A stretch of DNA of 64,000 bases from Undaria pinnatifida (lineage: Eukaryota > Sar > Phaeophyceae > Laminariales > Alariaceae). The stretch spans positions 12,655,264 to 12,719,263 of the forward strand of contig JABAKD010000025.1 in assembly GCA_012845835.1 (NCBI GenBank), read 5' to 3'. Numbering within the stretch: the first letter of the stretch is position 1; every line of letters begins with the position of its first letter. A model generated the notes under the pieces. That model made no database searches, was not told the DNA's origin, and worked only from the letters and a program-made list of their open reading frames with translations. A program made the position numbers and the translations under genes. Below, one piece after another: positions 31,705-42,235 of the stretch.

Positions 31705-32703
31705 CGGTTTCCTGCGAGCGTTGAGTTTGCTACGGTGGTTACGGTGGAACTCAGCAGAAAGTACAAGGCGCTGTGGACGCCCCCTGTCTTGTGTGCACAC
31801 AATGTCACCAAGCCGACCTTTTAACATGCCGTGCACAACTCAAAGGCGAGCTGGAACAACATTATTTCACGGACGCTATCGTTGACTGCTTACACACGAC
31901 TCGAAGCTCTACCGCGCAATATACGGCGCAGGGGCGCAGTAATAACAAAACATTGAGAGGTTACCGCCTACTTGCTCGAGTAGATAGACGCCCCACCAGA
32001 AAACCCGGCTTAGAGGAACAGCGCAATCAGCAACCGCTTCCAAGACCTAGCTTTCTGCTGCATCCAAATAATTGTAAAAAACAACGTTAGAATGAAGCAT
32101 CGTGCGCAATTAGCAGTGGCCTTAGAACGTTCATATTTTGAGGAGTTCTGCCCGTCTGGCAATGTTCGTTCCGACCCTCGGTGTGACTCCTGCTATGGTG
32201 ACACGTACGTGCCTCAAACTCGAACAGCTGTGAAATTCGAATCTGTCACTGGGGCAGGTGCATTAAATTAGGTGTTTTCCCTTTTTCGGGCGTGGGCTCC
32301 GCACCTGCACATATATATGCTGCTAGGAGCAACATGCCCCGCAATCTACATGTGTACTGCTTTAAGAACCTAATAGTACCAGTAAGAGAAAAACGTACAA
32401 CAATAAACGAAAGCTGAGAATTTTTGGAATGCCATTTTTCGCTTAACCGTTGTACTTTGGAGATATATAATGTAGGATGCCCCTTGCTCAATAAGAAAGC
32501 GTTGCGATGCCTGAGCCTCACAGCTCTATCTACAAGCACGAGATATATTTCTCTACTGCACTGCATATATATGCAGCCAATAAAGACCACCCCCGCTACA
32601 ACGTTCATACTGTACAGAACGTGAGATGACGCATAGAACATGCCCCAAGACAAACCATAAGTAATACATACCACCGTACAGCCCATCAACCAACCGAACA
32701 TAA
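31705..32703. other. Spacer with two orphan open frames
   Basis: A plus frame of 105 codons (31773-32090) and a minus frame of 151 codons (32246-32701) are open. The minus one begins with a hydrophobic stretch (GCTVVCITYGLSWGMFYASS) that could span a membrane. Neither has a recognised motif, and both lie in repeat-rich DNA, so they are noted without a gene call. Confidence 0.3.
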
Positions 32704-33000
32704 ATGCACCGGGGAGTATCCAGAGGTTGCACGAGAGTAGCGGAAGGCTCCGTTTTCAATACGACTGCATACTCGTATAAATTCGTGGGGACTTTTTCTT
32801 TTGCACAAATTGACTTGCGGAAAGCGCGAGAGCGTGAGTTAGCAACACTCAATGAACAATCGACGAGCGGTGAGATTGCTCAACGCTATGAGCGATAAGA
32901 ATTGAAGGCAAGAACCGGGGGGGGAGAAGGGACGATACCTGTGACCACGGCTTGTCCAGAAGCTGGAAAGCAAATGTGTGTGAAAAGAAAAAAAAAATGG
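32704..33000 (+). mobile_element. SINE-1 copy
   Basis: The head (CACCGGGGAGTATCCAGAGG) is diverged. The body matches the copy at 30690-31014 (GGGGACTTTTTCTTTTGCAC, AATTGACTTGCGGAAAGCGC, CACGGCTTGTCCAGAAGC). It ends with AAAAGAAAAAAAAAA. An FB arm follows, as with the other copy. Confidence 0.65.
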
Positions 33001-33035
33001 TGAAAACAAACTCACGGCTGACGTCCTTGAAGTAT

Positions 33036-33262
33036 TTGATTTTATTAAGATACACTCCACCTACCTGTGAGATCAAAGATTTTGTCGAAACTAACGTTTA
33101 TTTGCAAGCTGATACTCCGATCGCGCGTATCACCGTGTGTGTCCTCATTTTAATACTAAAGGTTGGCGACTCTCGTTAGGACTAGCTTGTACCAAGGGTC
33201 AACAGGGCGATGCTATCAATCTATTCACGGAAATATAATTAGAGTCTAAACCGTTTTTGATG
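33036..33262. repeat. FB arm, inverse orientation
   Basis: The reverse-complement FB words ACTCCACCTACCTGTGAGAT, TTGTCGAAACTAACG, TCCGATCGCGCGTATCACC and GGGTCAACAGGGCGATG lead to a GATGGGGATAATATCTGACG end. Confidence 0.7.
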
Positions 33263-33439
33263 GGGATAATATCTGACGGCTGTCAAAGGCATCACATTAT
33301 CGTGTATATCAGTTTACGTATCACACGTTACAGCAAAATAGTCAAAAAGGTTCTACCAGAGAACTGAAGGGGTTCGTATTCTTGCATTTTTCAACAGTTT
33401 TGCGATCAAGATTGCACCACTGCTACAGTGGGGGTCCCT

Positions 33440-33640
33440 CTATAGAGCTGGTTATATAGTACGGGTGCCCGGTATGATGCAGATGAAATCTCTTGGCACA
33501 CCGTAGACCCCTCAATAGTGCGGATGCCGCACTATTCGAGGCACGCCTGTATAGTGCGGCTGCCGCACTATTAGAGGCACGCCTGTATAGCGTGGGTGTG
33601 GTCGCTCTCAGAACCCTCTATAGTGCGGGTTTGACGTCAT
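33440..33640. repeat. Subterminal hairpin repeats of the pogo-like element (left)
   Basis: Tandem, self-complementary units include ATAGTGCGGATGCCGCACTAT and ATAGTGCGGCTGCCGCACTA, separated by TCGAGGCACGCCTGT / TAGAGGCACGCCTGT. An ACGGGTGCCCGGTATGATGC segment followed by GATGAAATCTC is repeated near the right end at 36627-36680. Such subterminal repeats are often transposase binding sites; that role is inferred here. Confidence 0.7.
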
Positions 33641-33940
33641 AACGGATTAGATACGCGGTCAAACCAATAGACAAGTTCCCGACATACATAAACAAACCTA
33701 CCGTACCGCGGGATACCCCTACGGGCCACGAGAACAGCACCAGCAGATAGATGCACACGATAGATGCACACGATGCCATGTGCAGCAGGCGAACTCGGCC
33801 ATCTCAGCACCTGCACACCTAAAGCTCCCGACGATCACCAATGCCGAGGAGATTGCGGCGGCAAAAAACTGCATGGCATACGCGTCGAGATGGAGGAGGA
33901 AGGCGAGAGCATAGACTAATGAAAAAATCGCATCTGTCAT

Positions 33941-34162
33941 ATGTGCTTGTTTTCTAAACAAGCCGCTACGGCTGCCAAGGGCAAGCGCAAGGCGCAAGAA
34001 GCGGGCTGCATCCCAAAACCCACGAAAGCGGTGGAAGGCAAAAAGACGGACCGAAGTGCACCGCGCACGAGGATGAGTATGGACCAGAAGGTGGAGGTTC
34101 TCTCAGACATGGACAACAAGAACACTGCTTTTCTTGTCGACTCTGTTTTCAAGTCTATTTGA
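33941..34162 (+). pseudogene. Possible N-terminal piece of the pogo-like transposase
   Basis: The 73-codon frame is lysine-rich and ends RMSMDQKVEVLSDMDNKN, resembling the start of a psq/CENP-B N-terminal helix-turn-helix. It then stops. Position and strand fit the downstream transposase segment. Homology is weak by eye. Confidence 0.35.
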
Positions 34163-34185
34163 GGTGAACGCATTCTCTGCTTTTT

Positions 34186-34854
34186 TTTTTGCAGAATCTT
34201 CATGGAAATATAGACTATGCTGGTGATTTGTACAGGGTTCACCGCTCCATGCTCCTCCGATGCCTTGGATGGCGGAAACGGAAGCGCGACGACCACACCC
34301 TATCGTGCGCCGACGCGCTTGCCCAGACAGATTCCGAGAGCGTTGAGGTGATCGTGCGCAAACGGAGGATTTTGTTTGCGGGATTCGTGGCACGCATGGG
34401 GGAGGAGCGTCTGCCACAGAGGGTGATGTTTGGGGAGTTTGTTGGGGGTGAAGGCTGCTCAGGGGGGCAAGAGAAAGACTGGGTGGATCATCTAAAGGAG
34501 GATATGTCGGTTTTTGGAATGAAATTCGAAGGATGGCGAAAAGCTGCTCAGAAGGCTGGCAGATGGTTTCGAAGAGTAGAGGAGGGAGCCGAGTTGTTCA
34601 TGCGGAATTGGCATAAAACGGAGAGACGCAAAGCTGCAGAGCGACGCGCAAAGGCTACGGCAGCGTCATCCACCGTTGGCATCTCTAAGCGGCCGGGGGG
34701 AGGGGGAAGGGGGGGGGGCGGGGAGGGGACTGGGGGAGGGGGGGAAGGGGGAGGGGGGGAGGGGGGAGGGGCAAAGGGAGGAAGGGGTGATGGGCGGAAG
34801 GGGGAGCGTCATGCCCAAGAGACTGAAGTCCGGGTTTGGCCATCATCGTATTGA
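34186..34854 (+). pseudogene. LINE reverse-transcriptase ORF, C-terminal fragment
   Basis: The frame encodes LRCLGWRKRKRDDHTLS, RILFAGFVARMGEERLP, RVMFGEFVGG, GGQEKDWVDHLKEDM and GRWFRRVEEGAELFMRNWH. This block is characteristic of the C-terminus, after the RT domain, of a non-LTR retrotransposon ORF2 common in stramenopile genomes. The polymerase and endonuclease domains are missing, as expected for a 5'-truncated LINE insertion. After RRKAAERRAKAT the frame runs into a G-rich simple repeat (34695-34800) giving a meaningless Gly-rich tail. A CTTTTTTTTTTTGCAG acceptor-like tract lies just upstream. It is nested in the pogo-like element. Confidence 0.75.
34695..34800. repeat. G-rich simple repeat
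   Basis: Runs of GGGGG(A/C) recur for about 100 bp, with many G-tracts of four or more, so it has G-quadruplex potential on the plus strand. Confidence 0.8.
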
Positions 34855-35009
34855 AAGTTGTGCGCTTTTTAATGGCCGTCACAAGATAGCATAAGTCCGC
34901 CCTGACTTCTTCGCCGTGTTGCGTTCTCTCCCAGGTGCCATTGATGATGGACGTGATACCCTCTGTTAGCCCAATGCCATCCTTAGCCAGTTCCTAGGGT
35001 CTGCTAGTG

Positions 35010-35215
35010 TGACATTTTTCTTTCTTTTCTTTTTCTATTTCTTTTTTCTTTTTTTCTATTCTTCTTTCCTTGCTTTCTTGTCTTGTATTTTCTTGCTTTT
35101 CTTGTCTTCTTCTTCTCTTGGCTTGCCTTTTTCGTCTTGTTTTGTTTTTTCTTCTCTTTTCTTTCCTTTCCTTTATCTTCATTTCTTTTCTTTGTTTATT
35201 TTTCTCCAATTGACT
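35010..35215. repeat. CT-rich polypyrimidine tract
   Basis: About 200 bp are almost purely C and T on the plus strand (TTTTCTTTCT-like). This produces open frames on both strands that are artefacts. A second T-rich tract lies at 36690-37220. Confidence 0.85.
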
Positions 35216-35889
35216 TATGCCTGTCGTGCGTATGCGTAGTGATAGATACTACGTGTAATAAATACGTGGTAGTCTTCCTTGGAATATTTGGTTTCTCCAG
35301 GCGTGAGTAGTGAGACGTATGCACCGGCCTGGACCTGGCACATCGTTGACTGACTCCCGATTTCACTTTTATATGTTTCTGGTGGAGGCATGAATTGCGT
35401 CAGCTGTGATATATGCGTGTACCACCTTGGGTTGTGTGTGTTTTTCCCTGGGGTATCCCTCAGCTCCTGATTGACTGGAGCCTGTCCTGTGACCACGGAC
35501 TTGATTATGCGAGTTGATGTGAGAACAACAACAACACAACAACTTCACACGTGAGTTGTCTGTCTGCTTTGGTTTTCATTTCATTCCATAGTCCATATAT
35601 TTGAAAGTATTTTTCTCTCTTCTTGCTGTCTGTTTCGGGGAGCTATGTTTTACTCCGTTATGTACTATACCCCGGAGTATTATTTATCTTCCTTTATTTT
35701 CTGGGTGTCGTGTACGCTTGTTTTTTCCTCTCGTCCTCCTCTTTTGTTGTGCTTTCTCTAAAAAAATATGGATGCAGCACCCACCTGTCCTTCTGATGAT
35801 ATATGGTCATAAACAAGTGCAGAGAAAGAGACATTTGGAGATTCTTTCAACATTTTAAATGATCGATCAAGCGTACTGCTGTTGTACCG

Positions 35890-36600
35890 TTGTACCGACA
35901 TACACATTGTTTAGGTCGAATCCCTGACCGCAATTTGTGTCCTGCTATGAAGGTTGGTGCAGGTGGATACCATCGTCTTGGACCTCTTCGAAAAGGCAAG
36001 GGTCGACAGATCTCTGTCTCGCGGAACGTCATCCAAGCTTTCGACCGCTCCGCCAAGACCACGGTACTGGATGCAGCGTCGACTTCAGAAGGCGTAGAGG
36101 CGAAGCTCAAGACGTTTATGGCGGGTCTGAAGTGGCCCAAAAACCTCGTGAAGCGCCAGAATCTCCAGGGCAAGGTTGTTCATGGCGAGGCTGGCAGCGT
36201 CAACGAGGGGCTGATCAAAGAGGGCATGGGCGAGATATGAGAGGCATGCAAGGAGTATCCGCCATCCAGGATCTTTAAGTCGACGAGACGGGCATCCTGT
36301 GAAAGGTAATGCCTGAGCGGACATACCTTTCGACAATGGAGAATCCGATGACCGCGAGGGGTACGAAAGGCATGAAGTTCAAGGATCGCATATCTCTGCC
36401 TACATATGCACCAATGCGGACGGTACCGTCAAGTAGACATGGCGAAAATGGGCAAAGCGATGAACCCACGCTGCTTCAGGGAAAGGGACTGCTTGGCCAA
36501 GTAATTCTCGCAGACCAATGCATACCCTTACAGCGCCACCTTCATTATTACCGTCGTTGTCGCGCACGTTCGACTCTTTATTCTAGTGATATTGCGAATA
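35890..36600 (+). pseudogene. Pogo/Tigger-type (DDE_1, CENP-B-related) transposase remnant
   Basis: At 35890-36240 one frame includes VEAKLKTFMAGLKWPKNLVK and then HGEAGSVNE (36181-36207), the CENP-B-type HTH exit and HGEAGS motif typical of Tigger/pogo transposases. After a TGA at 36238 the homology continues in other frames: YPPSRIF, then VDETGIL at about 36279-36299 (first catalytic Asp of the DD-E/D triad in the DETG motif), MPERTYLS, ICTNADGTVK and GKAMNPRCF. At least three frame changes and several stops disable it. The distal catalytic acids are not seen. Confidence 0.72.
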
Positions 36601-37466
36601 ATGGGCATCCCCGCACTATGTAGGCGCTTATTTATATTGTGCGGGTGCCCGCTATAGTTCGGGTGAAATCTCGTATCACATACACGCACCTTTTTATTTA
36701 TTTTTTTATTTATTTGTTTTGTCTTGGTTTCTTTCGTTGTTTCTCTCTTTTACAAGGTATTTTGGTTTAATGAGAAGAACACAAAGGGGGGAGGGGGGGA
36801 AACAGGAGGAGGAGAAGGAAAGCCGTGGGCGCAGGGGGGCAACAGTAGGAATAGAAGGGAGACCGCGGTGGACGAAGGCAGGAAGGAGATGGCAGACAGG
36901 GTAGCAAGGTATCAGGCCGACTAGTAGGTACGTAGCACTTTTCTTCTTTTTCTGGGGTATTTTTTTCCCCTTTGTTCCCTCCTTGCGTGTCCAGGTTTTT
37001 GGCTCGTGTTCGGATTATCTTATTTTGGTTTTACCTTACTTTAGTGTATTTTATTTTTATTATGTTTCTTTTCCGAGCTTTGGCTCTCCTTTCCGGTTGG
37101 GTTGTTTCTTCGATTTCCCCTTCATTTTGTTTGTTTCATTTTTGTTTTATTTTTATCTTCGTTTTTATATGTTTTCTCATTATTATTTTGTTTTTGTTCT
37201 TGTTTTTGATTATTTCGTATTCTCTCTTCCAATGTATTTCTGTTGCTGACGTATGTATGTTGTGCCTGTCGTACCCAGTACTAGGGCATGACATTGCGTT
37301 GTCGAATGCATTACGATGCATTATCTCTGTGTCGTAGCTTGTGACCACAGAGCTGATCTTTCTAGGGTGAAGAATCAGTACGGACACTGGGTGTGCTGGA
37401 TGTCGACGAGTAGAAGAACGGTTTAATGTGAAGAACACACACACTATAGTAGAGGGACCCCCACTG

Positions 37467-38191
37467 TATTCTTTTAGTCTTTGGTCGTACAGCAGTTGAA
37501 CGCACGCGATCGGTATATATCCTACTTGAATTTAGTGTACACGACGTATTTGGCAGTTGGGACGTCATGATGAGATACGTACGGCAGCACAATACGTACG
37601 TACGTTTAAATATAGAGAAATCTGCTGTGAAAAAGCAGTACACGAACGTCACTGCTGCTGTAGAAAAGCAGTACGCACCTTACTGAAACACCTCCTTGAT
37701 TTTGACTAGGTAAAAAGGTTTTTCAGAATGGGTACCTCAGCACACTAAACTAGCGGGTGCAAGGCAAACGGAGCTCGGACCACGCCTCCAACTTCTATAC
37801 CGAGGAAAGCGGTGTCATGCACTACTAACAGTAGTATTGATTTACGACCATGGCCACATTCTTTGAGAAACCCTCACTTTAACTGTTGTTTTCCTTTCTT
37901 ATTACACAAGTGGTTTTATACCTTATTTACAAACTTCATAATGCCATGTTTTTGCGCAGCGAAAGAAACAAGCGCATGGCATGGAGCAAGTTCAAAGAAA
38001 CCAAAAGACAGAAGGAACTCAAGTCCGCAAGTTAGTCTCATGATTTTTCGATGGACCCCACCCCAACAAAAAGTGATTGATTGTCTTTAGACTAATGGGC
38101 TGATCATGATCGCTTTACACGAGGAAGGATGTTGTGCATTCTTTTCTTGCATACAAAGACTACCAATCGATGACAGGGCGGACTCTTGTTG
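37467..38191. other. Unassigned spacer
   Basis: Nothing is recognised apart from an ACGTACGTACGT-like palindromic run near 37576-37605 and, at 38106-38190, DNA resembling part of MITE-D (ACACGAGGAAGGATG). Confidence 0.4.
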
Positions 38192-38508
38192 CACATGTAA
38201 GGTGGACTCCAACCTCCGTAGTATGTCCTTACCGTGTAATGGGACACTGAAAAACATTGAAACCAGCTCCCTTCTGTATCGCTTGAAAAACTGCGCCTTG
38301 TGACATCATTCGGAGAAACGAAAAACATTGAATCCAGCTCCCTGCTGTAGCTCCGGAAATACTGTGCCTAGTAGTCGTCCGGAGAAAACGACAAGGTACA
38401 GAATCGCCGGAGCTACGGCACGGAGCTGGTTTTTCCGTGTTTTTTGTTGTGCTGTTACACTGTAACGACATGCTACGGAGGTATGGGCCCACCTTATATG
38501 TGCGAGAG
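38192..38508. mobile_element. TIR element of about 317 bp with internal 71 bp duplication
   Basis: The termini CACATGTAAGGTGGACTCCA then ACCTCCGTAGTATGTCC and, inverted, GACATGCTACGGAGGTATGG then GCCCACCTTATATGTG pair over about 45 bp. Inside, GAAAAACATTGAAACCAGC (38250) and GAAAAACATTGAATCCAGC (about 38321) start two tandem units of about 71 bp. An inverse relative of the unit (GCACGGAGCTGGTTTTTCCG) follows. No ORF of note. Confidence 0.65.
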
Positions 38509-38679
38509 TTCTCCCTCGATGGTTGCTATACTCCATGAGCGCCGCACTTGAAAAACAAACTGACCATGTATGTGTCACCCTCGTGACCATGAACCCTGAC
38601 GAGCTCCACCCTCCAGGGGATTAAATATCTATTCAGCTAAGGCCAGCTAACGAAAACTAGTGTGCTACATATTATTAAA

Positions 38680-38990
38680 AATGAAAATACGTTCCAGCTG
38701 TGAGATCGAAAATTTTGTCGAAACTCATATTTGCAAGCTATGTGTGATACTCCGATCGCGCGTATTACGGGTTGTGTGTCCTCATTATTATTAGTCTAAG
38801 GTTAGACTATAGGTCGGCGACTCTCCTTACAACTACAGTGTAGCTATCAGGGTCAACAGGGTGATGTTAGCCAGTCTGTGTGCGGACACTATAAAAAAAC
38901 CCGTTTCTGAGGGGGAGAAAATCTGACAGGTGTGGAGGGAAATGTATCCGTTTATAAAGTAATTCCTGTAAGTCGAATAACCGGTGAGGG
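38680..38990. repeat. FB arm, inverse orientation
   Basis: Reverse-complement FB words run from TTCCAGCTGTGAGATCG through TCCGATCGCGCGTATTACGG and GGGTCAACAGGGTGATG to TCTGACAGGTGTGGAGGGAA and ACCGGTGAGGGGAGAGCGGA, the full arm including its outer part. Confidence 0.78.
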
Positions 38991-39069
38991 GAGAGCGGAG
39001 TTTTGAATGTGCTACGTATCACATTGCGAACATCAGTGTCGACCAAATCCTTGACTTAAATATTACATG

Positions 39070-39429
39070 TCACCTAAACCTCTTGAAAACCCTCCCCCCC
39101 CCCCCCGCCCCCCCCCCCCCCCCCCCGAGGCTTTTTCTTTTTGTTTTCCTCGGCTTCCTTTTGCTCAAACGCTCCACCTACGATCGGAATCCGCCAGAGC
39201 AATAAACACTTCCACGCCCTGGATATCGCCTCGTTATCGTTCCAGAGCCGTCCATGCCGCTGCTGCAATTCCCACCCACCCCCGTCCCCAACACCCCCTC
39301 CTTCCCCACCACCCACACCATTGCCTAGACCTAGCACCACGCGTATAGCAAACCCCTACATCTATGCGACCGCAAGCCCTCCCCCCCCGCCCCCGACCCC
39401 CCCCGCCACATTCCCCTCCATCCCCCACA
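39070..39429. repeat. FB core: C-rich tract and shared internal segment
   Basis: C runs at about 39094-39126 are followed by GCTCAAACGCTCCACCTACG, CCAGAGCCGTCCATGCCG and CCTAGACCTAGCACCACGCG, shared with the core at 27050-27310. Frames rich in P or G on either strand are artefacts of the C-rich composition. Confidence 0.6.
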
Positions 39430-40556
39430 AGAAATATTGATAGTTTCCACGCACCAATTGACCTGCCCCACCCGTCCCCTCCCCCCCCTCCTCCCGTCCC
39501 GCCCCCCTTTTGATCAATATCAGGCCCCCACGTCTTTAAAAACTCCGCCCTCCCCTCACCGGATATTCGACTTACAGGATTCACTTGATAAACTGATGCA
39601 TTTCCTTCCACAGCTGTCAGACTTTGTCCCCCTCAGAAATGGGTTTCATAGTTTCCGCGCACAGACTGCCTAACATCACCGTGTTGACCCTGATAGCTAC
39701 ACTGTAGTTGCAAGGGGAGTCGCCGACCTATATCCTTAATAAGGACACACAACCCGTAATGCGCGCAATCGGAGTATCACACACAGCTTGCAAAGATGAG
39801 TTTCGACAAAATTTTCGATCTAACAGCTGGAGTGTATTTTAATTTTTTTAATATCATAAGCTGTCAGATCTTGTCCCCCTCAGAAATGGGTTTTATGGTT
39901 TCCGCGCACAGACTGCCTAACATCACCCTGTTGACCCTGATAGCTACACTGTAGTTGCTAGGGGAGCCGCCGACCTATACTTTAACGAGGACACACAACC
40001 CGAAATACGCGCGATCGGAGTATCACACACAGCTTGCAAAGATGAGTTTCGACGAAATAATCGATCCAACAGCTGGAGTGTATTTTAATTTTTATTATTA
40101 TATCACAAAAAATGAAAATACACTCCTGCAGCAGCTGCGAGATCGAAGAATTTGTCGAAACTCATATTTGCAAGTTGTGTGTGACACTCCGATCGCGCGT
40201 ACTACTGGGTGTGTGTCCTCATGAAGGATACAGGTCGTCGACTCCCCTTGGAACTACAGTGTGGCTTGTACCAGGGTCAACAGGGTGATGTTAACCAGTC
40301 TGTGCGCGTAAACTATAAAACCCGTTTTTGAGGGGGACAAAATCTGACAGCTGTGGAGGGAAATGTATCCGTTTATCAAGTGAATCCTGTAAGTCTAATA
40401 ACCGGTGAGGGGAGGGCGGAGTTTTTAAGGACGCAGGGGCCTAGTTTTGATCAAAAGCGAGCGTGGTTGAAGAGGGGGGGAGGGGGGGGGGGGGGGGGGC
40501 TGGGGGGGGGGGCGGACGGGCGGGCAATTTGTGCGTGGGAGATATCAATCCTTCAA
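39430..40556. mobile_element. FB foldback element, large palindrome
   Basis: The left arm (about 39430-39855) and right arm (about 40105-40556) are inverted copies. The outer CCACGCACCAATTG and C-rich stretch pairs with the G-rich stretch and CAATTTGTGCGTGGG. TTTTGATCAA, ACTCCGCCCTCCCCTCACCGG, CTGTCAGACTTTGTCCCCCT and the rest pair inward to AGCTGGAGTGTATTTTAAT. Between the arms a further about 240 bp copy of the inner arm (39861-40100) lies in direct orientation. There is no coding capacity. Inverted arms of over 400 bp place it with foldback-type elements. Confidence 0.8.
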
Positions 40557-41996
40557 GAAGAAAAATCTGACGGTTTCGGAAAAAAAAATATGTAAAATTG
40601 TTGATTTCCGTTTCAGCCGTCGACCTTTTGATTGGCACTTCATACATACGTGGTCAAATGATGAAACACCAACATTCATTGCAGTAATCTAAATAAATAA
40701 GTATACAGCAGGACTGGATTAGGAGAGATTTTGGGCAGTAGCTACTGACGCAGTTGAATATAACATTCTCGAACACAAAAATGTCCCCTGATACACATGT
40801 GACATCAACCACAATGATACAGCAGTGCAGCATCGGGGCACACGCCCGCTTCATTTTGCTCCAGGGGTGTTACTGGAGGCTGAATACAGAACAACAGCTG
40901 TTGATATTGGGCTGTAGTTCAAGGCTAATTATAGCAGATGCCCGGAGTAGCGTTTGCCAGTGGCATGACGAATAAACTTTTGGTCCACAGAAGCAAACAT
41001 GCCCAGCCACAAAGGTGGCGGTCAGACAACAAGACGAACAACTACGCAAACGACAGCACGCAACTGAAAATTATTTAACATAGACTATCTAGACTATGTG
41101 TGCCAGCCAGCGTACAACTGGTTTGCCGACGGCAGGTTACCGCTCTAGTGTATCAATTTTGACCAATATTTGTCGATTTCTACAGAGAGGTGCAGAGTAT
41201 TCCGAGACTTACACTCTACGCGTGAGTTTAGGTTCGAAACTGGGGGTTGTACAGCATTATTCAGTACCCACCTGTCCATTTGGTCGGGCGACTAAAGTAG
41301 ATCATATCGGTCACAACGCCGCGCTCGAGATGATGTTACAGACATCGCACTAGTTGCCTAAAATGTTTTCTGGATGCCGCTCCCCCAACCCAAACTCGTC
41401 GCAAACGGCATTCTTGTTTTGCCATGTCATGGGCGTTTTGTTATTCTATAGCCCATGAGTTGGTCATCGGGTTCACTTCCGCCGTTTTTTCTAAATGTGT
41501 GTTTGTTGGGTTTTGCGCTAGAGCGCACCTCCAGCGAGGAAACCCCCGACACAAAATATCGTGCACACCTTTGCCACCGGCTATACGTGTTCATCGTACG
41601 TCTTGGTAGTCTCCGGCAGACAGCATATAGCATAATGGATACAATGCGAAACAACCCAGCAATAATACCCGAAAACAGAATGTAGCGGGGCTGCACCACC
41701 TTTACTTGGGCGTCGGCAGTAACTTTGGCTCCCCCCCAGCTCTGCGTCTTTGCGGTAGAGTTGTACAAGAAGATAGCATAGAAGATAGCATCCCACACGC
41801 GGCGTGATGGTGCCCTACACATGTAGACTGCTTCCCATGGTAGCAGGCCTTAGTGTGGATCAAGCCTACGGTACAGGTGCACTGACTCTTTTTTGCCTTC
41901 CGAGAATGGTGGCTCGACACACTAGTCTACTCTATGCCTCACCCAAAAGCCGGCCTTGAGTAAACTGCAAGCGCTTGTAGCTACTTGATGGAGATC
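40557..41996. other. Intergenic, largely unassigned
   Basis: No gene is recognised. Around 41370-41410 reverse MITE-B-like words (GCTCCCCCAACCCAAACTCG, TCGCAAACG) occur. TAGACTATCTAGACTA is at about 41082-41097. Confidence 0.4.
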
Positions 41997-42235
41997 CAGG
42001 CTACGTTGGAGGGAGGGGCTTCCGGGGGCCTTGTTTGCAGTGGGTCGGCGTCACTCGCACGAGGGACCCCTTTACTCCTTCGCCGCCCTAAGATTAAGTG
42101 CGGCTCCACCTCGAGGTGTGAATCCGCAAAGGGATCGGACTTAAGCCACTCGCGCGATCGACGTATCATGTGCGCAGCTTGTGAAGAAGAGTTGATACAA
42201 AATCATCAGTCTCACCGCTGGATGGGGGATGTTAA
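41997..42235. mobile_element. MITE-A left half joined to an FB tip
   Basis: CAGGCTACGTTGGAGGGAGG begins a MITE-A with GTTTGCAGTGGG and the palindrome GTCACTCGCACGAGGGACCCC near 42049. At about 42165 it passes into an FB tip (GTATCATGTGCGCAGC, CAGTCTCACCGCTGGATG). This is a junction of two families, probably a nested insertion or deletion. Confidence 0.5.

Larger units (their letters stand above)
33426..37466. mobile_element. Pogo/Tigger-like DNA transposon, about 4.0 kb, defective
   Basis: The left end CAGTGGGGGTCCCTCTATAG and the right end (reverse complement CAGTGGGGGTCCCTCTACTATAG) are inverted. Each is flanked by TA, the usual target duplication of the Tc1/mariner-pogo superfamily. CAGTG-starting TIRs are typical of pogo relatives. 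Inside, on the plus strand, are an N-terminal candidate ORF (33941-34162) and a broken DDE_1-type transposase (35890-36600) with HGEAGSVNE and DETG motifs. A LINE fragment and a long CT-rich tract sit between them and probably represent later insertion. Both flanks carry ATAGTGCGGGTGCCCG-type subterminal repeats. With frameshifts and stops it cannot be autonomous. Confidence 0.78.

Noticed and set aside
34994-35310. Lysine-rich or Phe-rich ORFs in the CT-rich tract
   Set aside because: Opposite-strand products of a polypyrimidine run.
39074-39611. Pro-rich and Gly-rich ORFs around the C-rich FB core
   Set aside because: Composition artefacts of C homopolymers within a repeat family.
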